A DNA stretch of 64,000 nt, taken from Scatomorpha merdigallinarum (lineage in GTDB: Bacteria; Bacillota; Clostridia; Oscillospirales; Oscillospiraceae). This document shows positions 7,925-16,633 of the stretch, piece by piece. The position numbers were made by a program, and so were the translations under genes. The notes below the pieces were generated by a model. The model did no database searches and had not been told where the DNA came from. It worked only from the letters and a program-made list of their open reading frames with translations. Position 1 is the stretch's first letter. Each line of letters opens with the position of its first letter. The stretch covers positions 30,086 through 94,085 of the forward strand of contig DVJA01000019.1 in the NCBI GenBank assembly GCA_018710885.1, in the 5' to 3' direction.

Positions 7925-9952
7925 TCACAGATTCTTGACAGCGAGGAAAGCAGCTCCGGTGGCATCGCCTATGCGGCCGGGGTTGGTGCAGTCGCCCACA
8001 TGTACAACGCGCTCGAAGCGCTTCTCTATCTCGTCGAGCATGCCGAGCTCCGGACGGATGCCGAGGCTGAGCACGGTGGCGTCAACGGCTATCTCGTAGG
8101 GGCCGGTGTGCTCGTCCTCTTCCACGGCGTCGGCCACGCCCGCGATGTTCTTGATGCCCTCGAGGCCGGAGCCGATGTAGTTGGCGTTGGAGGGCTCGAC
8201 GACTATGGCTCCGTCCTTTATTTCAACCAGGGCGGTGTTGGTCTTTATCTCGGCGCCCTTGGCCTCCAGTTGGCGACGGGTGCGGCGCACGTTGTAGAAG
8301 TAGATGCCGTTGCCTATGATGGGCATCATCTCTATAATGACGACCTTGTTGCCGTCCTCGGCCAGGCGCTCGGCGGTCTCGAGGCCGGTCATGCCGCCGC
8401 CGATAACGGCCACGGTCTTGCCGGAGAACTTGACTTTGCCATTGAGCACGTCGAAGCAGGCTACGCCCTTATCTATGCCGGGGATGGAGCGCGGCACCAC
8501 GGGCAGGCCGCCGCTGGCGAGCACGACGGCGTAGGGGTTCATGGCCTTGAACTCGTCGAGCTTCTCGGTGGTTATCTCGGTGTTCAGATGTACGGTTATG
8601 TTGGGGTCCTTCTCCACGGTGTGGGTGTACCAGCGGATGAGGTTGTCCATACGGAACTTGTTGGGCGCCTTGTTGGCGAGGTTCAGGCTGCCGCAGAGCT
8701 CGGCCCTCTTGTCGTAGAGCTCAACCTTGAAGCCGCGCTGAGAAAGCGTGAGCGCGCTCTGGATGCCGGCAGGGCCCGCACCAATGACAATGACGGTGCC
8801 CTCGCCCTTCTCAAGCGGCGCAAGGTTGTCCACCTCGCGGCCCAGCAGCGGGTTCACCGCGCAGCGGATCTGGGCCTGGTCGGCAGTGACGCGGTGCACG
8901 CACCAGTTGCAGGAAATGCAGGGACGGATGTCCTCGGAGTGGCCGCTCTTGGCCTTGTTGCACCACTCGGGATCGGCGCTGTGCTGACGGCCCATGACGA
9001 CGAAGTCATAGACGCCCTCTTCAAGCAACTGCTCGGCCTCTTCCGGGGTCTTGACCTCGTTGGGGCCATAGATGGGCACATGCAGGACCTTCTTGAACTG
9101 CTCGAGGTACTCGTTACGCCAGCCGCAGGGCATGTCGGGCGCGCCGGTGCGCTCCTCGACGCCAACGGAGAAGTTGAAACCGTCGATGCCCTTGCTCTCC
9201 AGGTACTGTGCGATCTCGAGCATATCTTCCAGAGTAGGCTCGCCCTCCATGCCCTCGGCGTCGTAGAGGTGAATACGGGCCGTGATGGGGAAGTTCGCCG
9301 GGACCTTCTGGCGTATCTTCTCTATCGTCTCGACTATGATGCGGCAACGGTTCTCCATGCTCCCGCCGTACTCGTCGGTGCGGCAGTTGCGGGTGGGGCT
9401 GATGAACTGGTGGAACATGAACCAGTGGCCGCAGTGCAGCTCTACGCCGTCGCAGCCGGCGCAGTAGGCGTGCTCGGCGGCGTTGGCGAAGGCGTCCTCA
9501 ATGAGCTGGATGTCGTCCTTGGTCATCTCGCGGCAGGGCGCGAAGCCTCTCGCAGCCAGCTGCGGGGTCATGGCGCTCGCAGACATGGGCACGTGGCCCT
9601 TGTTGAACTTGGGGCTGGACTTACGGCCCGGGTGGTTGAGCTGAACGAAGAGCTTGCTGCCGTAGCTGTGTACGCGCTCGGCCAGTATGCTCATGGCGTG
9701 GCGGTCGTCCAGATCCCTGAGGAAGCACTGGCCGGACATGGAGACGCCGCCGTACTCGGGGCCGATAACGCCGACGAAGCCGACTTCGACGAGTCCCGTG
9801 CCGCCCTTGGCCTTGGAAGCGTAGTACTCAATGGCGCGCTCGGTGATTTCGCCCGAGGCCTGGCCCAGGCAGTCGTCCATAGGGGACATTATGACGCGGT
9901 TGCGCAGCTCGCAGCCGTTTATTTTGCCCTTGCTGAATAGCTTCTCGTACAT
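7925..9952 (-). CDS. NADH:flavin oxidoreductase / 2,4-dienoyl-CoA reductase-type enoate reductase
   Basis: A 675-residue Old-Yellow-Enzyme fusion. Residues 1 to about 340 form the FMN TIM barrel (KINGCELRNRVIMSPMDD; GCDGVELHCGHWFMFHQFISP). A Cys cluster RPCISCNWCVHRV plus a later Cys binds a 4Fe-4S cluster. Residues from about 385 carry the FAD/NAD domains (VIVIGAGPAGIQSALTL; VAVIGGGMTGLETAERL). Such enzymes reduce activated C=C bonds, as in FadH, BaiCD/BaiH and cinnamate reductases. The ATG at 9952 is preceded by AGGAGG. It starts the operon with the alcohol dehydrogenase. The specific substrate cannot be told from sequence. Confidence 0.93.
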   Translation of the reverse strand: MYEKLFSKGKINGCELRNRVIMSPMDDCLGQASGEITERAIEYYASKAKGGTGLVEVGFVGVIGPEYGGVSMSGQCFLRDLDDRHAMSILAERVHSYGSKLFVQLNHPGRKSSPKFNKGHVPMSASAMTPQLAARGFAPCREMTKDDIQLIEDAFANAAEHAYCAGCDGVELHCGHWFMFHQFISPTRNCRTDEYGGSMENRCRIIVETIEKIRQKVPANFPITARIHLYDAEGMEGEPTLEDMLEIAQYLESKGIDGFNFSVGVEERTGAPDMPCGWRNEYLEQFKKVLHVPIYGPNEVKTPEEAEQLLEEGVYDFVVMGRQHSADPEWCNKAKSGHSEDIRPCISCNWCVHRVTADQAQIRCAVNPLLGREVDNLAPLEKGEGTVIVIGAGPAGIQSALTLSQRGFKVELYDKRAELCGSLNLANKAPNKFRMDNLIRWYTHTVEKDPNITVHLNTEITTEKLDEFKAMNPYAVVLASGGLPVVPRSIPGIDKGVACFDVLNGKVKFSGKTVAVIGGGMTGLETAERLAEDGNKVVIIEMMPIIGNGIYFYNVRRTRRQLEAKGAEIKTNTALVEIKDGAIVVEPSNANYIGSGLEGIKNIAGVADAVEEDEHTGPYEIAVDATVLSLGIRPELGMLDEIEKRFERVVHVGDCTNPGRIGDATGAAFLAVKNL

Positions 9953-9979
9953 TCTTTTTCCTCCTGTGTTGTTCGCGGC

Positions 9980-10070
9980 CAATGCCGCTTTTTCACTCTG
10001 CCTTGTCATATTTGTAACACTTGCGTCGAATGATGAGAAGCGCGTTTATTTGATATGTCTATAAGAGATT
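9980..10070 (-). promoter_or_regulatory. Candidate activator-dependent promoter of the enoate reductase operon
   Basis: On the minus strand TTATAG is followed by 18 bases, CTTCTC, 18 bases and TACAAA. This repeats the geometry of the promoters at 5077-5130 and 6565-6618, with a poor -35. An ATAGACATATCAAATA stretch just upstream resembles ATAGAGATATCAAATA in the LysR/MBL intergenic region (near 11125-11145). Confidence 0.4.
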
Positions 10071-10081
10071 CTTGTAATGCC

Positions 10082-10122
10082 CCTCAAAAACTTGAAGCCC
10101 GGTCCGCATTGGACCGGGCTTC
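10082..10122 (-). terminator. Terminator of the LysR gene
   Basis: A 12-bp perfect stem (arms 10094-10105 and 10111-10122, GAAGCCCGGTCC) with a 5-base loop, followed on the minus strand by AAGTTTTTGAGG. Confidence 0.85.
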
Positions 10123-10135
10123 ATGCCGCAGATGT

Positions 10136-11014
10136 TCATTTATATCTCGGCTGCGTGCGCTTCATGGTGGCTATGAAGGAGCGCACCAGCTTGTTGGCGC
10201 CCAGCGTGTGGCCAACCGCCACGCCGATGCCCCTTTTTATCGGCGGCTCCAGCGGAATAAAGCGCACGTTCTCCGGGCATTCCAGCGAGTACATGCGTGT
10301 TACAAAGCTCACAGCACGGTTTTGCTGCACCATGGAGAGCGTGATGGAGCCGTCCTCCGTGTACAGATCGGTCTGGCGCTCGTAGCGTATCCCCAGCTCC
10401 TCCAGTTTGAGGCTAACAACGTTTTTGGGGTTGATGTTCGGGAAAATGATGGGGTACGGCCTGAGCATTTCCAGCGTCACACAGCTCTCGCTGCATATAG
10501 GCAGGCTCTCGTGGGCGGCCACCCACATCTCGTCATCGAAGATATACTGCCAGTTGTAGCCCTCGACCACGTGCTTTTCGCACAGGGCGATGTCTATGGC
10601 ATCCTCGTCGAGCCACTTTTTCATGTTCAGCACGCTTGTGCGTATTTCAAACTTCACGTCCGGATGCAGCTTGTGAAAAGAGCGCAGCACCTCCGGCAGC
10701 CAGGAAACCATCAGGCTGGAATAGGCCGCTATGCGTATGACGCCATTGTAGTGGCTCTTGAGCAGTGCGAGGCGCTCATTTACGGCAATTTCGCAGTCAA
10801 CGAGTCGTTCAAGCAGCGGGTAGAGCTCCTGTCCTTCAGGCGTCAGGGTGATTCCGCTGTGTCCGCGGCTCAACAGCTTGATGCCCAGGTCATCTTCCAG
10901 CGTGTTGAGTATATACGTAAGTCCCGACTGCGTGTATCCAAGCTCGACAGCCGCCTTATTTATACTGCCTATGCGCACTGTTTCGATAAAAGCAAATATC
11001 TTTTTCGTCTCCAA
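10136..11014 (-). CDS. LysR-family transcriptional regulator
   Basis: A 292-residue LysR protein: helix-turn-helix in the first 60 residues (IFAFIETVRIGSINKAAVELGYTQSGLTYILNTLEDDLG), followed by a two-lobed effector-binding domain. The start is a TTG at 11014, the only codon with a well-placed site (GGAGG 10 bases upstream). It is transcribed away from the MBL-fold gene and towards the enoate reductase operon, but ends in its own terminator. Its position between the two arms makes it the likely activator of the redox cluster. The effector is unknown. Confidence 0.93.
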   Translation of the reverse strand: METKKIFAFIETVRIGSINKAAVELGYTQSGLTYILNTLEDDLGIKLLSRGHSGITLTPEGQELYPLLERLVDCEIAVNERLALLKSHYNGVIRIAAYSSLMVSWLPEVLRSFHKLHPDVKFEIRTSVLNMKKWLDEDAIDIALCEKHVVEGYNWQYIFDDEMWVAAHESLPICSESCVTLEMLRPYPIIFPNINPKNVVSLKLEELGIRYERQTDLYTEDGSITLSMVQQNRAVSFVTRMYSLECPENVRFIPLEPPIKRGIGVAVGHTLGANKLVRSFIATMKRTQPRYK

Positions 11015-11253
11015 CAGTGACCTACCTCCGTGAACATTTTATTCTATCACTTTAGACTATAATATCATTTCGACAACCATTTGACAATCGCTGGCTTTGC
11101 TTTGGCGTATTGCTTTCTAACGGAATATTTGATATCTCTATCACAATGCCTGTCTTCTCAGGCGGGCAAGTTGATGTTATTTTGTTAACAAGCAAAAGAA
11201 GCCGCGTTTGTTGACGCAACCGGCAAAAATGGGGCAAACAAGGGGGAAAAAGA
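11015..11253. promoter_or_regulatory. Divergent LysR / MBL-fold control region
   Basis: About 240 bases between divergent genes, AT-richer than its surroundings. It holds ACTTTAGACTATAATATC (11049-11066), TTGACAATCG, and a TTTGATATCTCTATCAC stretch (about 11127-11143) with TTGATATSTCTAT shared with 10049-10061. These are candidate LysR boxes and promoter parts; no single pair is decisive. Confidence 0.4.
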
Positions 11254-12054
11254 ATGAGCACTGGCCTAAAGCTGTACTTCCTCTCACTGGGCCGCATCAC
11301 CTGCGACACAAACGCTCTGGTTGCGCTTATGACCAGGGCCACGTCGCTGGACCCGCATCCGGTGTGCAAATTTGAGCCCTTCCCGGTCTGTGCGGCGTAC
11401 ATAGAGACGCCCGGCGCCAAGTTGCTTTGGGGCACCGGGCTGCGCGCCGACTGTTTCACCGGCGGCGAACCGGAGAGCACGAAAATAAACATACCGATTT
11501 CCCGAGACGATAACGAGTCGCTTGAGCATCAGCTCTCCCTGTGCGGCGTGAGTCCGGAGGAAATTGATTACGTCATAATGTCCCACCTGCACCATGACCA
11601 CGCAGGCCGGATAAATCTATTTAAAAACGCGAAAATTGTCGTACAGCGCCGCGAAATGGAGCGTGCGCGTGCCGAAACTCAGATAAACCCCATGGGCACC
11701 TATCTCAAGGCCGACATTGACATCGACGCCAACTGGACGCTGATAGACGGCGATCTGGATTTGCTGCCCGGCGTCAAGCTGCTTTTCGTGCCAGGCCACG
11801 CAGATGGACAGCAGTGCCTGCAACTCGAGCTTGACAATCTCGGCACGGCGCTTCTCACGTCCGATGCGTGCTACACGTCCATAAACTGGGGCCCGCCCAT
11901 GCGCCCGCCAGGAGTGCTGGACGACTCCAGAAGTTACTTCAGCTCACTGCGCCGCCTGCACGCCATTGCAGAGGAGACAAACGCCACCGTCTTCTTCGGG
12001 CACGACATGGCCCAGTTTGACACTCTGCGCAAAGCGCCTGCATTTTACGACTGA
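11254..12054 (+). CDS. MBL-fold metallohydrolase (lactonase-like)
   Basis: A 266-residue zinc hydrolase of the AiiA/AttM-like branch. The metal site HxHxDH is seen as MSHLHHDHAGRI (about residues 109-120), the second His region as VPGHADGQQCLQLE, and a C-terminal His in FFGHDMAQF. Family members open lactones such as acyl-homoserine lactones, but many act on other esters. The ATG follows GGGGG. It is divergent from the LysR gene and heads a plus-strand series with a permease and a reductase, so it may open a lactone that is then metabolised; this is inference. Confidence 0.85.
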   Translation: MSTGLKLYFLSLGRITCDTNALVALMTRATSLDPHPVCKFEPFPVCAAYIETPGAKLLWGTGLRADCFTGGEPESTKINIPISRDDNESLEHQLSLCGVSPEEIDYVIMSHLHHDHAGRINLFKNAKIVVQRREMERARAETQINPMGTYLKADIDIDANWTLIDGDLDLLPGVKLLFVPGHADGQQCLQLELDNLGTALLTSDACYTSINWGPPMRPPGVLDDSRSYFSSLRRLHAIAEETNATVFFGHDMAQFDTLRKAPAFYD

Positions 12055-12199
12055 GGCGAAGCGCCCAGTCTGCACAGTTGTCGCCGTCATATTTGCCACC
12101 CAGCGCCGCTTCTCCTCTCTGCTCTGCCTTAGAAGCGACGGTTCGGTACAGATATGGCGTGAAAAATAACAAGTTTAGCTTTAGAAAGAGGAGAAAACA

Positions 12200-13516
12200 G
12201 TGGTACTTAGTCTAATTGGTATCGTAATAGCGATGGTCTTCGTCGTGGTCTCCATGTTCAAGGGCCTGAAGCCGCTGCTTGCGGGCGTAATATGCTCGTT
12301 CATTATCTGCATTTTCTGCGGCGTCGGTTATGAGGAGGGCATAGCAACCGAGTACGCGGAGTCCTTCGCCACCAGCGTACGGCAAAACCTCATGACCTTC
12401 CTCTCCTGCAGCGTGCTCAGCAAAGTCATGCTCAACACCAAATGCGCCAAGGTCATCGCAGACGGCATCTCCCGCGTTATCAACCCAAAGCATGCGCCTA
12501 TTTCGCTCTTCCTCATCTGCTTCGTACTGAGGCTCGGCGGCATGAGCGTCGGCGCGTACATGATGACCTTCGCCATCGGCCTCTACATCTGCAAGAAGGC
12601 CGACTACAGCGAGGACATCCTGCTGGCCTGCGTTGTTGGCTGCTGCTACACCGTGGCCACCTTCGCGCCCATGTTCCCCTCCCCGACGAACGCGCTTCTG
12701 CAAAACGCATTCGGCACCAGCTCCACTGCCGGTATGCTCAGCGGCATGGTGACTTCCGTCGTCTGCGCCGTGCTTATCCTGGTGTATCAGGAGTGGACCT
12801 GCCGCCGCTGGAAAAAGCGCGGCCGCACCTTTAAGGCTGACTACATGATAGCGCGCACCTCCTCCAGCGAGGCCAACGCCGACGCCAAGGAGCCCAACTT
12901 CGTGATAGCCATCATCCCCGTCATTGTTGTCTTTGTGTTCTACAACGTCTTTGCCATGAGCGCCAGCGCGGCCATGTTCCTCGGCGCTTTCGCCTGCATC
13001 ATCCTCAACTTCCGCGTCTTTACCGCCAAGCAGTGGCTTGCCGACGTCACCAAGGGCGCCTACGAGGGCATCACCCCCATCGTCGCTCTCGCTGCCATGG
13101 CCGGTATCGGCGGCGCTATCACCGTCAGCCCGCTCTATACCTGGCTCGGCACTGCTATAGGCGGCACCGGCGGCATGGATCCCCTGATCGCCAGCGCCGG
13201 CATCGCCTCCCTGTTTGCGGCCCTGCTCGGCTCGGCCAACGCCGGTATTTCGGCCTGCACCGAGATACTCATGCCCGCCATCAACGCCTCCGTGGCCGCC
13301 GGACAGTACAGCTTCGAGGCCTTCCACAGACTCATCGCCTGCGCCGCGGCCCCCTGGTCTGCCCTGCCGCACAACGGAGCCATCAACTCCATGATGGCCA
13401 TGTTCGATACGGACTTTAAGCGCTCCTACACCCCGACCATTATCAGCGGCTTCGTTATCCCCCTGGCCTGCACCATCTGCATCACCCTGCCCATGACGCT
13501 CATGGGTCTGGTATGA
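12200..13516 (+). CDS. GntP-like ion-transporter superfamily permease
   Basis: A 438-residue protein with 11-12 hydrophobic segments. The pattern LLACVVGCCYTVATFAPMFPSPTNALLQNAFG and the late LLGSANAGISACTEILMPAINAS with AAAPWSALPHNGAI resemble GntP/CitMHS-type carboxylate or sugar-acid symporters. The start is GTG at 12200 after GAGGAG. A 145-base gap separates it from the MBL-fold gene, with no strong terminator seen. It probably imports an organic acid for the neighbouring enzymes; the substrate is not readable. Confidence 0.72.
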   Translation: MVLSLIGIVIAMVFVVVSMFKGLKPLLAGVICSFIICIFCGVGYEEGIATEYAESFATSVRQNLMTFLSCSVLSKVMLNTKCAKVIADGISRVINPKHAPISLFLICFVLRLGGMSVGAYMMTFAIGLYICKKADYSEDILLACVVGCCYTVATFAPMFPSPTNALLQNAFGTSSTAGMLSGMVTSVVCAVLILVYQEWTCRRWKKRGRTFKADYMIARTSSSEANADAKEPNFVIAIIPVIVVFVFYNVFAMSASAAMFLGAFACIILNFRVFTAKQWLADVTKGAYEGITPIVALAAMAGIGGAITVSPLYTWLGTAIGGTGGMDPLIASAGIASLFAALLGSANAGISACTEILMPAINASVAAGQYSFEAFHRLIACAAAPWSALPHNGAINSMMAMFDTDFKRSYTPTIISGFVIPLACTICITLPMTLMGLV

Positions 13517-13579
13517 GGCGCCAAGCCAGCACGTTTAGTCTAACCCACTTACTACACTTACAGATAGGAGATATACACA

Positions 13580-14650
13580 ATGGAACTCATACCCACCAAT
13601 TTCCCGAAGTCCAGCCTGGGCGGCAATATTGAATACAAGAAACTCGGCAAGAGCGGCCTCAACGTCGCCCCCATCTGCGTCGGAACCATGGGTTTCGGCG
13701 ACCTCAACCGCTGGGGCCGCCCCTGGCTGATCGGCCAGGACAAGGCCGACGAAGTCGTCAAGCACGCGCTCGACCTCGGCCTCAACTGGTTCGATACCGC
13801 GAACATGTACTCCCTTGGCGCCAGCGAAGAGATCCTCGGCAACGCCCTCAAGCGCTGGTCCCCCAACCGCGATGAGCTGGTCATCCAGACCAAGGTCAAC
13901 CAGAAGATGGCCGAGGGCCCGAACCGTCTGGGCTCCTCCCGCAAGGCCATCATGAGCGAAATCGACCACAGCCTGCAGCGCCTGCAGCTCGACTACGTCG
14001 ATGTCTACATCCTGCACCGCTGGGACTGGGACACTCCGATTGAAGAGACCATGGAGGCCATGAATGACGTCGTCAAGGCCGGCAAGGCCCGCTACATCGG
14101 CGCCAGCGCCATGTTCGCCTGGCAGTTCGAGAAGGCCTACATGATCGCCAAGATGCACGGCTGGGCCAACTTCATCACCATGCAGAACCACCTCAACCTG
14201 CTCTACCGTGAGGACGAGCGTGAGATGCTCTGGGCCTGCGATGACGCGGGCGTTGTCTGCACCCCGTACAGCCCCAACGCCTCCGGCTACTGCTGCCACC
14301 CCTGGGGCAGTGAGCACAACCGCGCCAAGTACGACTACAAGACCGCTGAGAAGTACGCCGCTACCGCCGCGCTCGACGAGCCCATCGTCAACCGCCTCGA
14401 GGAAGTTGCCAAGAAGCGCGGCATCCCCATGGTGCAGGTCTCCCTCGCCTGGGTGCGCAGCAAGAACCCCGTATTCGCGCCTATCGTCGGTGTGACCGAG
14501 ACCTGGCATCTCGACGACGCCCTCGCCTCCCTCGACGTGACGCTCACCCCCGAGGAAATCCACTACCTCGAAGAGCTCTATACCCCGCACCCCATCGTCG
14601 GCGCGCTCGTAAAGGGTCAGAAGTACAACGCCGGCAACGCCGGCAAGTGA
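13580..14650 (+). CDS. Aldo/keto reductase
   Basis: A 356-residue aldo-keto reductase of the longer YajO-like group. The tetrad is seen in NWFDTANMYS (Asp, Tyr), VIQTKVNQ (Lys) and YILHRWDWD (His). A short leader (MELIPTNFPKSSLGGNIEY) precedes the barrel. AGGAG lies well upstream of the ATG at 13580. It is very rich in C-ending codons compared with neighbours, as seen for highly expressed genes. It follows the permease by 63 bases and ends at a strong terminator, so it closes the MBL-permease-reductase unit. Confidence 0.92.
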   Translation: MELIPTNFPKSSLGGNIEYKKLGKSGLNVAPICVGTMGFGDLNRWGRPWLIGQDKADEVVKHALDLGLNWFDTANMYSLGASEEILGNALKRWSPNRDELVIQTKVNQKMAEGPNRLGSSRKAIMSEIDHSLQRLQLDYVDVYILHRWDWDTPIEETMEAMNDVVKAGKARYIGASAMFAWQFEKAYMIAKMHGWANFITMQNHLNLLYREDEREMLWACDDAGVVCTPYSPNASGYCCHPWGSEHNRAKYDYKTAEKYAATAALDEPIVNRLEEVAKKRGIPMVQVSLAWVRSKNPVFAPIVGVTETWHLDDALASLDVTLTPEEIHYLEELYTPHPIVGALVKGQKYNAGNAGK

Positions 14651-14688
14651 GATTGCCGCACTGAATCGGCCTGACCTTGACTTTAGAC

Positions 14689-14723
14689 TGAAGGCTGCCT
14701 GACAAAGTTCATGGCAGCCTTCA
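14689..14723 (+). terminator. Terminator after the aldo-keto reductase
   Basis: An 11-bp stem (TGAAGGCTGCC, arms 14689-14699 and 14713-14723) followed by ACTTTAGG. A modest T run, but a strong stem placed between two genes. Confidence 0.7.
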
Positions 14724-14766
14724 ACTTTAGGATAGCGTTGCGATTCATGAGTTAGGAGGAAACTAC

Positions 14767-16065
14767 ATGACAAGCGCCGTCCAGGGGCTTATACTTCTGA
14801 TTGTAGTAATAGTTCTGTTTGTAACCCAGTGGATACCGGCCACTGCCACGGCGCTGTTGTCGGTTGTCCTGTTCGCCGTCACGGGCACGGCCTCGTACGA
14901 GACCTGCTTCTCCGGCTTTTCCAACGACATAATAATCATGCTCATAGGCGTGCTCATAGTGGGCCAGGCCATGCTGCAATCCGGTCTGGCCGCCAGGATA
15001 GGCCAGGGCTGCCTGTGCCTTTCAAAGGGCAATGAGCGCCGGTTTCTGCTCTATATACTGATTTCCGTGTCATTCACCAGCATGTTCGTGGACAACACCA
15101 CTACCGTTGCCATCATGCTGCCGGTCATCGCCGCGGCTTCGCGCAAGTCAAACGGGAGCGTGCGCTTTATGAATTTCGTCATGCCCACGTCGCTCGCGGC
15201 CATGGTGGGCGGCGCGTGCCTGATGATAGGCTGCACCGTGAACCTGACCGGTCAGTCCATACTGACCGAATACACCGACTACAGCTTCGGAATGACCGAT
15301 TTCACCGTCGCCACGCTGCCGGTGCTCGCGGTGACTATACTCTATGTCATGTTCCTCGGATACCGATGTGGGGGCAAAATCTGGGGTGATGAAAAGCATC
15401 TGGAGGACGAACAGGAGGCCGTGGCCCGCTTCGCCAACGGCGGCGGCAGCGCTGCCTCCGGTAAGCCTGACAGGAAGTGTGTTCTCATGATAGCCGTAAT
15501 GGTTGTCATGGTCTCTCTCTTTCTCTTCACCGACCTGCCTTTGGGCCTTTCTGCCTGCATTGCCGCGCTGCTTTGCGTCATATTCCGGCTCGTTAACCTC
15601 AAGGACGCGCTCCCCAAGATGGACTGGGACGTGGTTCTGCGCCTGGCCTGCACGCTGGGCCTGGCGGCGGCCCTGCGCGAGTGCGGCTTCTGTGAGCTCA
15701 TATCCGGCGCGTTTGTCTCGGCCTTCGGCAACGACATCCCGCCTCTCCTGATACTTGTGCTGGTTCTCATAGTCTCCACGCTCATAAGCCAGTTCATGGG
15801 CAACTCCACCGTAGTTCTGGTGCTCGGTGCGGCGGTTATCCCTATCGTCGTATCCCTCGGCTACAACCCGCTCGCCATCACAATGGCGCTCATACTAGGT
15901 TCCAGCTTTGCATGGATGACTCCCATAGCCGGAGCGTGCATCGGCATCTCCTACTCCGCGGGATACCAGTTTACGGACTACGTGAAATACACCTGGCCCC
16001 TCACTATACTCATGTGGTCCGTGCTTATCATCTGGCTGCCCATCGTCTTCCCCTTCGCGGCTTGA
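14767..16065 (+). CDS. SLC13/DASS-like anion permease
   Basis: A 432-residue membrane protein with about 11 hydrophobic segments. FTSMFVDNTTTVAIMLPVIAAASRK (residues ~99-123) and the second-half LISQFMGNSTVVLVLGAAVIPIV are the paired SNT-like motifs of divalent anion:Na+ symporters. Family substrates are dicarboxylates, sulfate or similar anions. The ATG is preceded by AGGAGG. It stands alone between two terminators, so it has its own promoter, and it is the second carboxylate-type transporter of the cluster. Confidence 0.85.
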   Translation: MTSAVQGLILLIVVIVLFVTQWIPATATALLSVVLFAVTGTASYETCFSGFSNDIIIMLIGVLIVGQAMLQSGLAARIGQGCLCLSKGNERRFLLYILISVSFTSMFVDNTTTVAIMLPVIAAASRKSNGSVRFMNFVMPTSLAAMVGGACLMIGCTVNLTGQSILTEYTDYSFGMTDFTVATLPVLAVTILYVMFLGYRCGGKIWGDEKHLEDEQEAVARFANGGGSAASGKPDRKCVLMIAVMVVMVSLFLFTDLPLGLSACIAALLCVIFRLVNLKDALPKMDWDVVLRLACTLGLAAALRECGFCELISGAFVSAFGNDIPPLLILVLVLIVSTLISQFMGNSTVVLVLGAAVIPIVVSLGYNPLAITMALILGSSFAWMTPIAGACIGISYSAGYQFTDYVKYTWPLTILMWSVLIIWLPIVFPFAA

Positions 16066-16069
16066 AAAC

Positions 16070-16098
16070 AAAGAGCGTCCCCTCCCGGGACGCTCTTT
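16070..16098. terminator. Bidirectional terminator
   Basis: A 12-bp perfect stem (AAAGAGCGTCCC and complement) between the convergent SLC13-like permease and MerR genes, with A and T tracts on the two flanks. Confidence 0.85.
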
Positions 16099-16118
16099 AT
16101 CCATTTTGCACGGGACGC

Positions 16119-16532
16119 TCAGTCCCCGGCGTTCACTGCAATCAGGTCGCTGTGGTACTCTGTCTTGCCCTCAAGCACTTCACGGTAGAAGTTCTCCTTC
16201 CAGGCGATGAAGTCCAGACTGTCCTGCAGTTCGGCCATGCGCGCATGGATGTTTTGCTTGTACTTCTCAAGCAGCTCCATGCGCTGTGGTATCGTGCTCT
16301 GGCCCTGTAGGCAGAGCGCCAGATACTCCTTCATCTCCTGTATGCTCATCCCGCAGCGCTTGAGGCAGGCCAATGAGCGTATCCAGTTCACATCGTGCAT
16401 ATCAAATACGCGATAGTTGTTCCCAGCACGCTTCACATTCGGCACCAGGCCCTCGTTGCAGTAGAATTTGAGCGCCTCGTAGCTCATGCCCGTGGCCTCA
16501 CAGCACTGCTTCATCGTTAACAGATTGTTCAC
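16119..16532 (-). CDS. MerR-family regulator (AdhR/NmlR-like)
   Basis: A 137-residue MerR protein: winged helix LTMKQCCEATGMSYEALKFYCNEGLVP, wing NNYRVFDMHDVNWIRSL, then a coiled coil near residues 75-110. Cys56 in SLACLKRCGMSI falls where AdhR/NmlR aldehyde-sensing proteins carry their reactive Cys; that alignment is by eye. Start is GTG at 16532, with AAGGGGTG upstream. It is divergent from an alpha/beta hydrolase gene whose promoter has the dyad and 19-base spacer expected for MerR activation. Confidence 0.9.
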   Translation of the reverse strand: MNNLLTMKQCCEATGMSYEALKFYCNEGLVPNVKRAGNNYRVFDMHDVNWIRSLACLKRCGMSIQEMKEYLALCLQGQSTIPQRMELLEKYKQNIHARMAELQDSLDFIAWKENFYREVLEGKTEYHSDLIAVNAGD

Positions 16533-16543
16533 ATCATCACCCC

Positions 16544-16574
16544 TTAACACGGTAGTTACTACCGGGATTATATT
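16544..16574 (+). promoter_or_regulatory. MerR-type promoter with 19-bp spacer and dyad
   Basis: TTAACA (16544-16549) and TATATT (16569-16574) flank exactly 19 bases that contain CGGTAGT-T-ACTACCG (16550-16564), a near-perfect dyad. An over-long spacer with an embedded dyad is the classic MerR-activated form. It drives the hydrolase gene at 16634, and the divergent MerR gene starts 12 bases away. Confidence 0.85.
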
Positions 16575-16633
16575 CTACACATAAGGAAAACAAAAAGCAA
16601 GCGTTTCCCGAAATTAATAGGAGGCAGACACAA

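Noticed and set aside
7724..9940. 738-codon plus-strand frame
   Set aside because: Antisense to the enoate reductase gene, low-complexity Ala/Gly/Val/His-rich product, no ribosome site.
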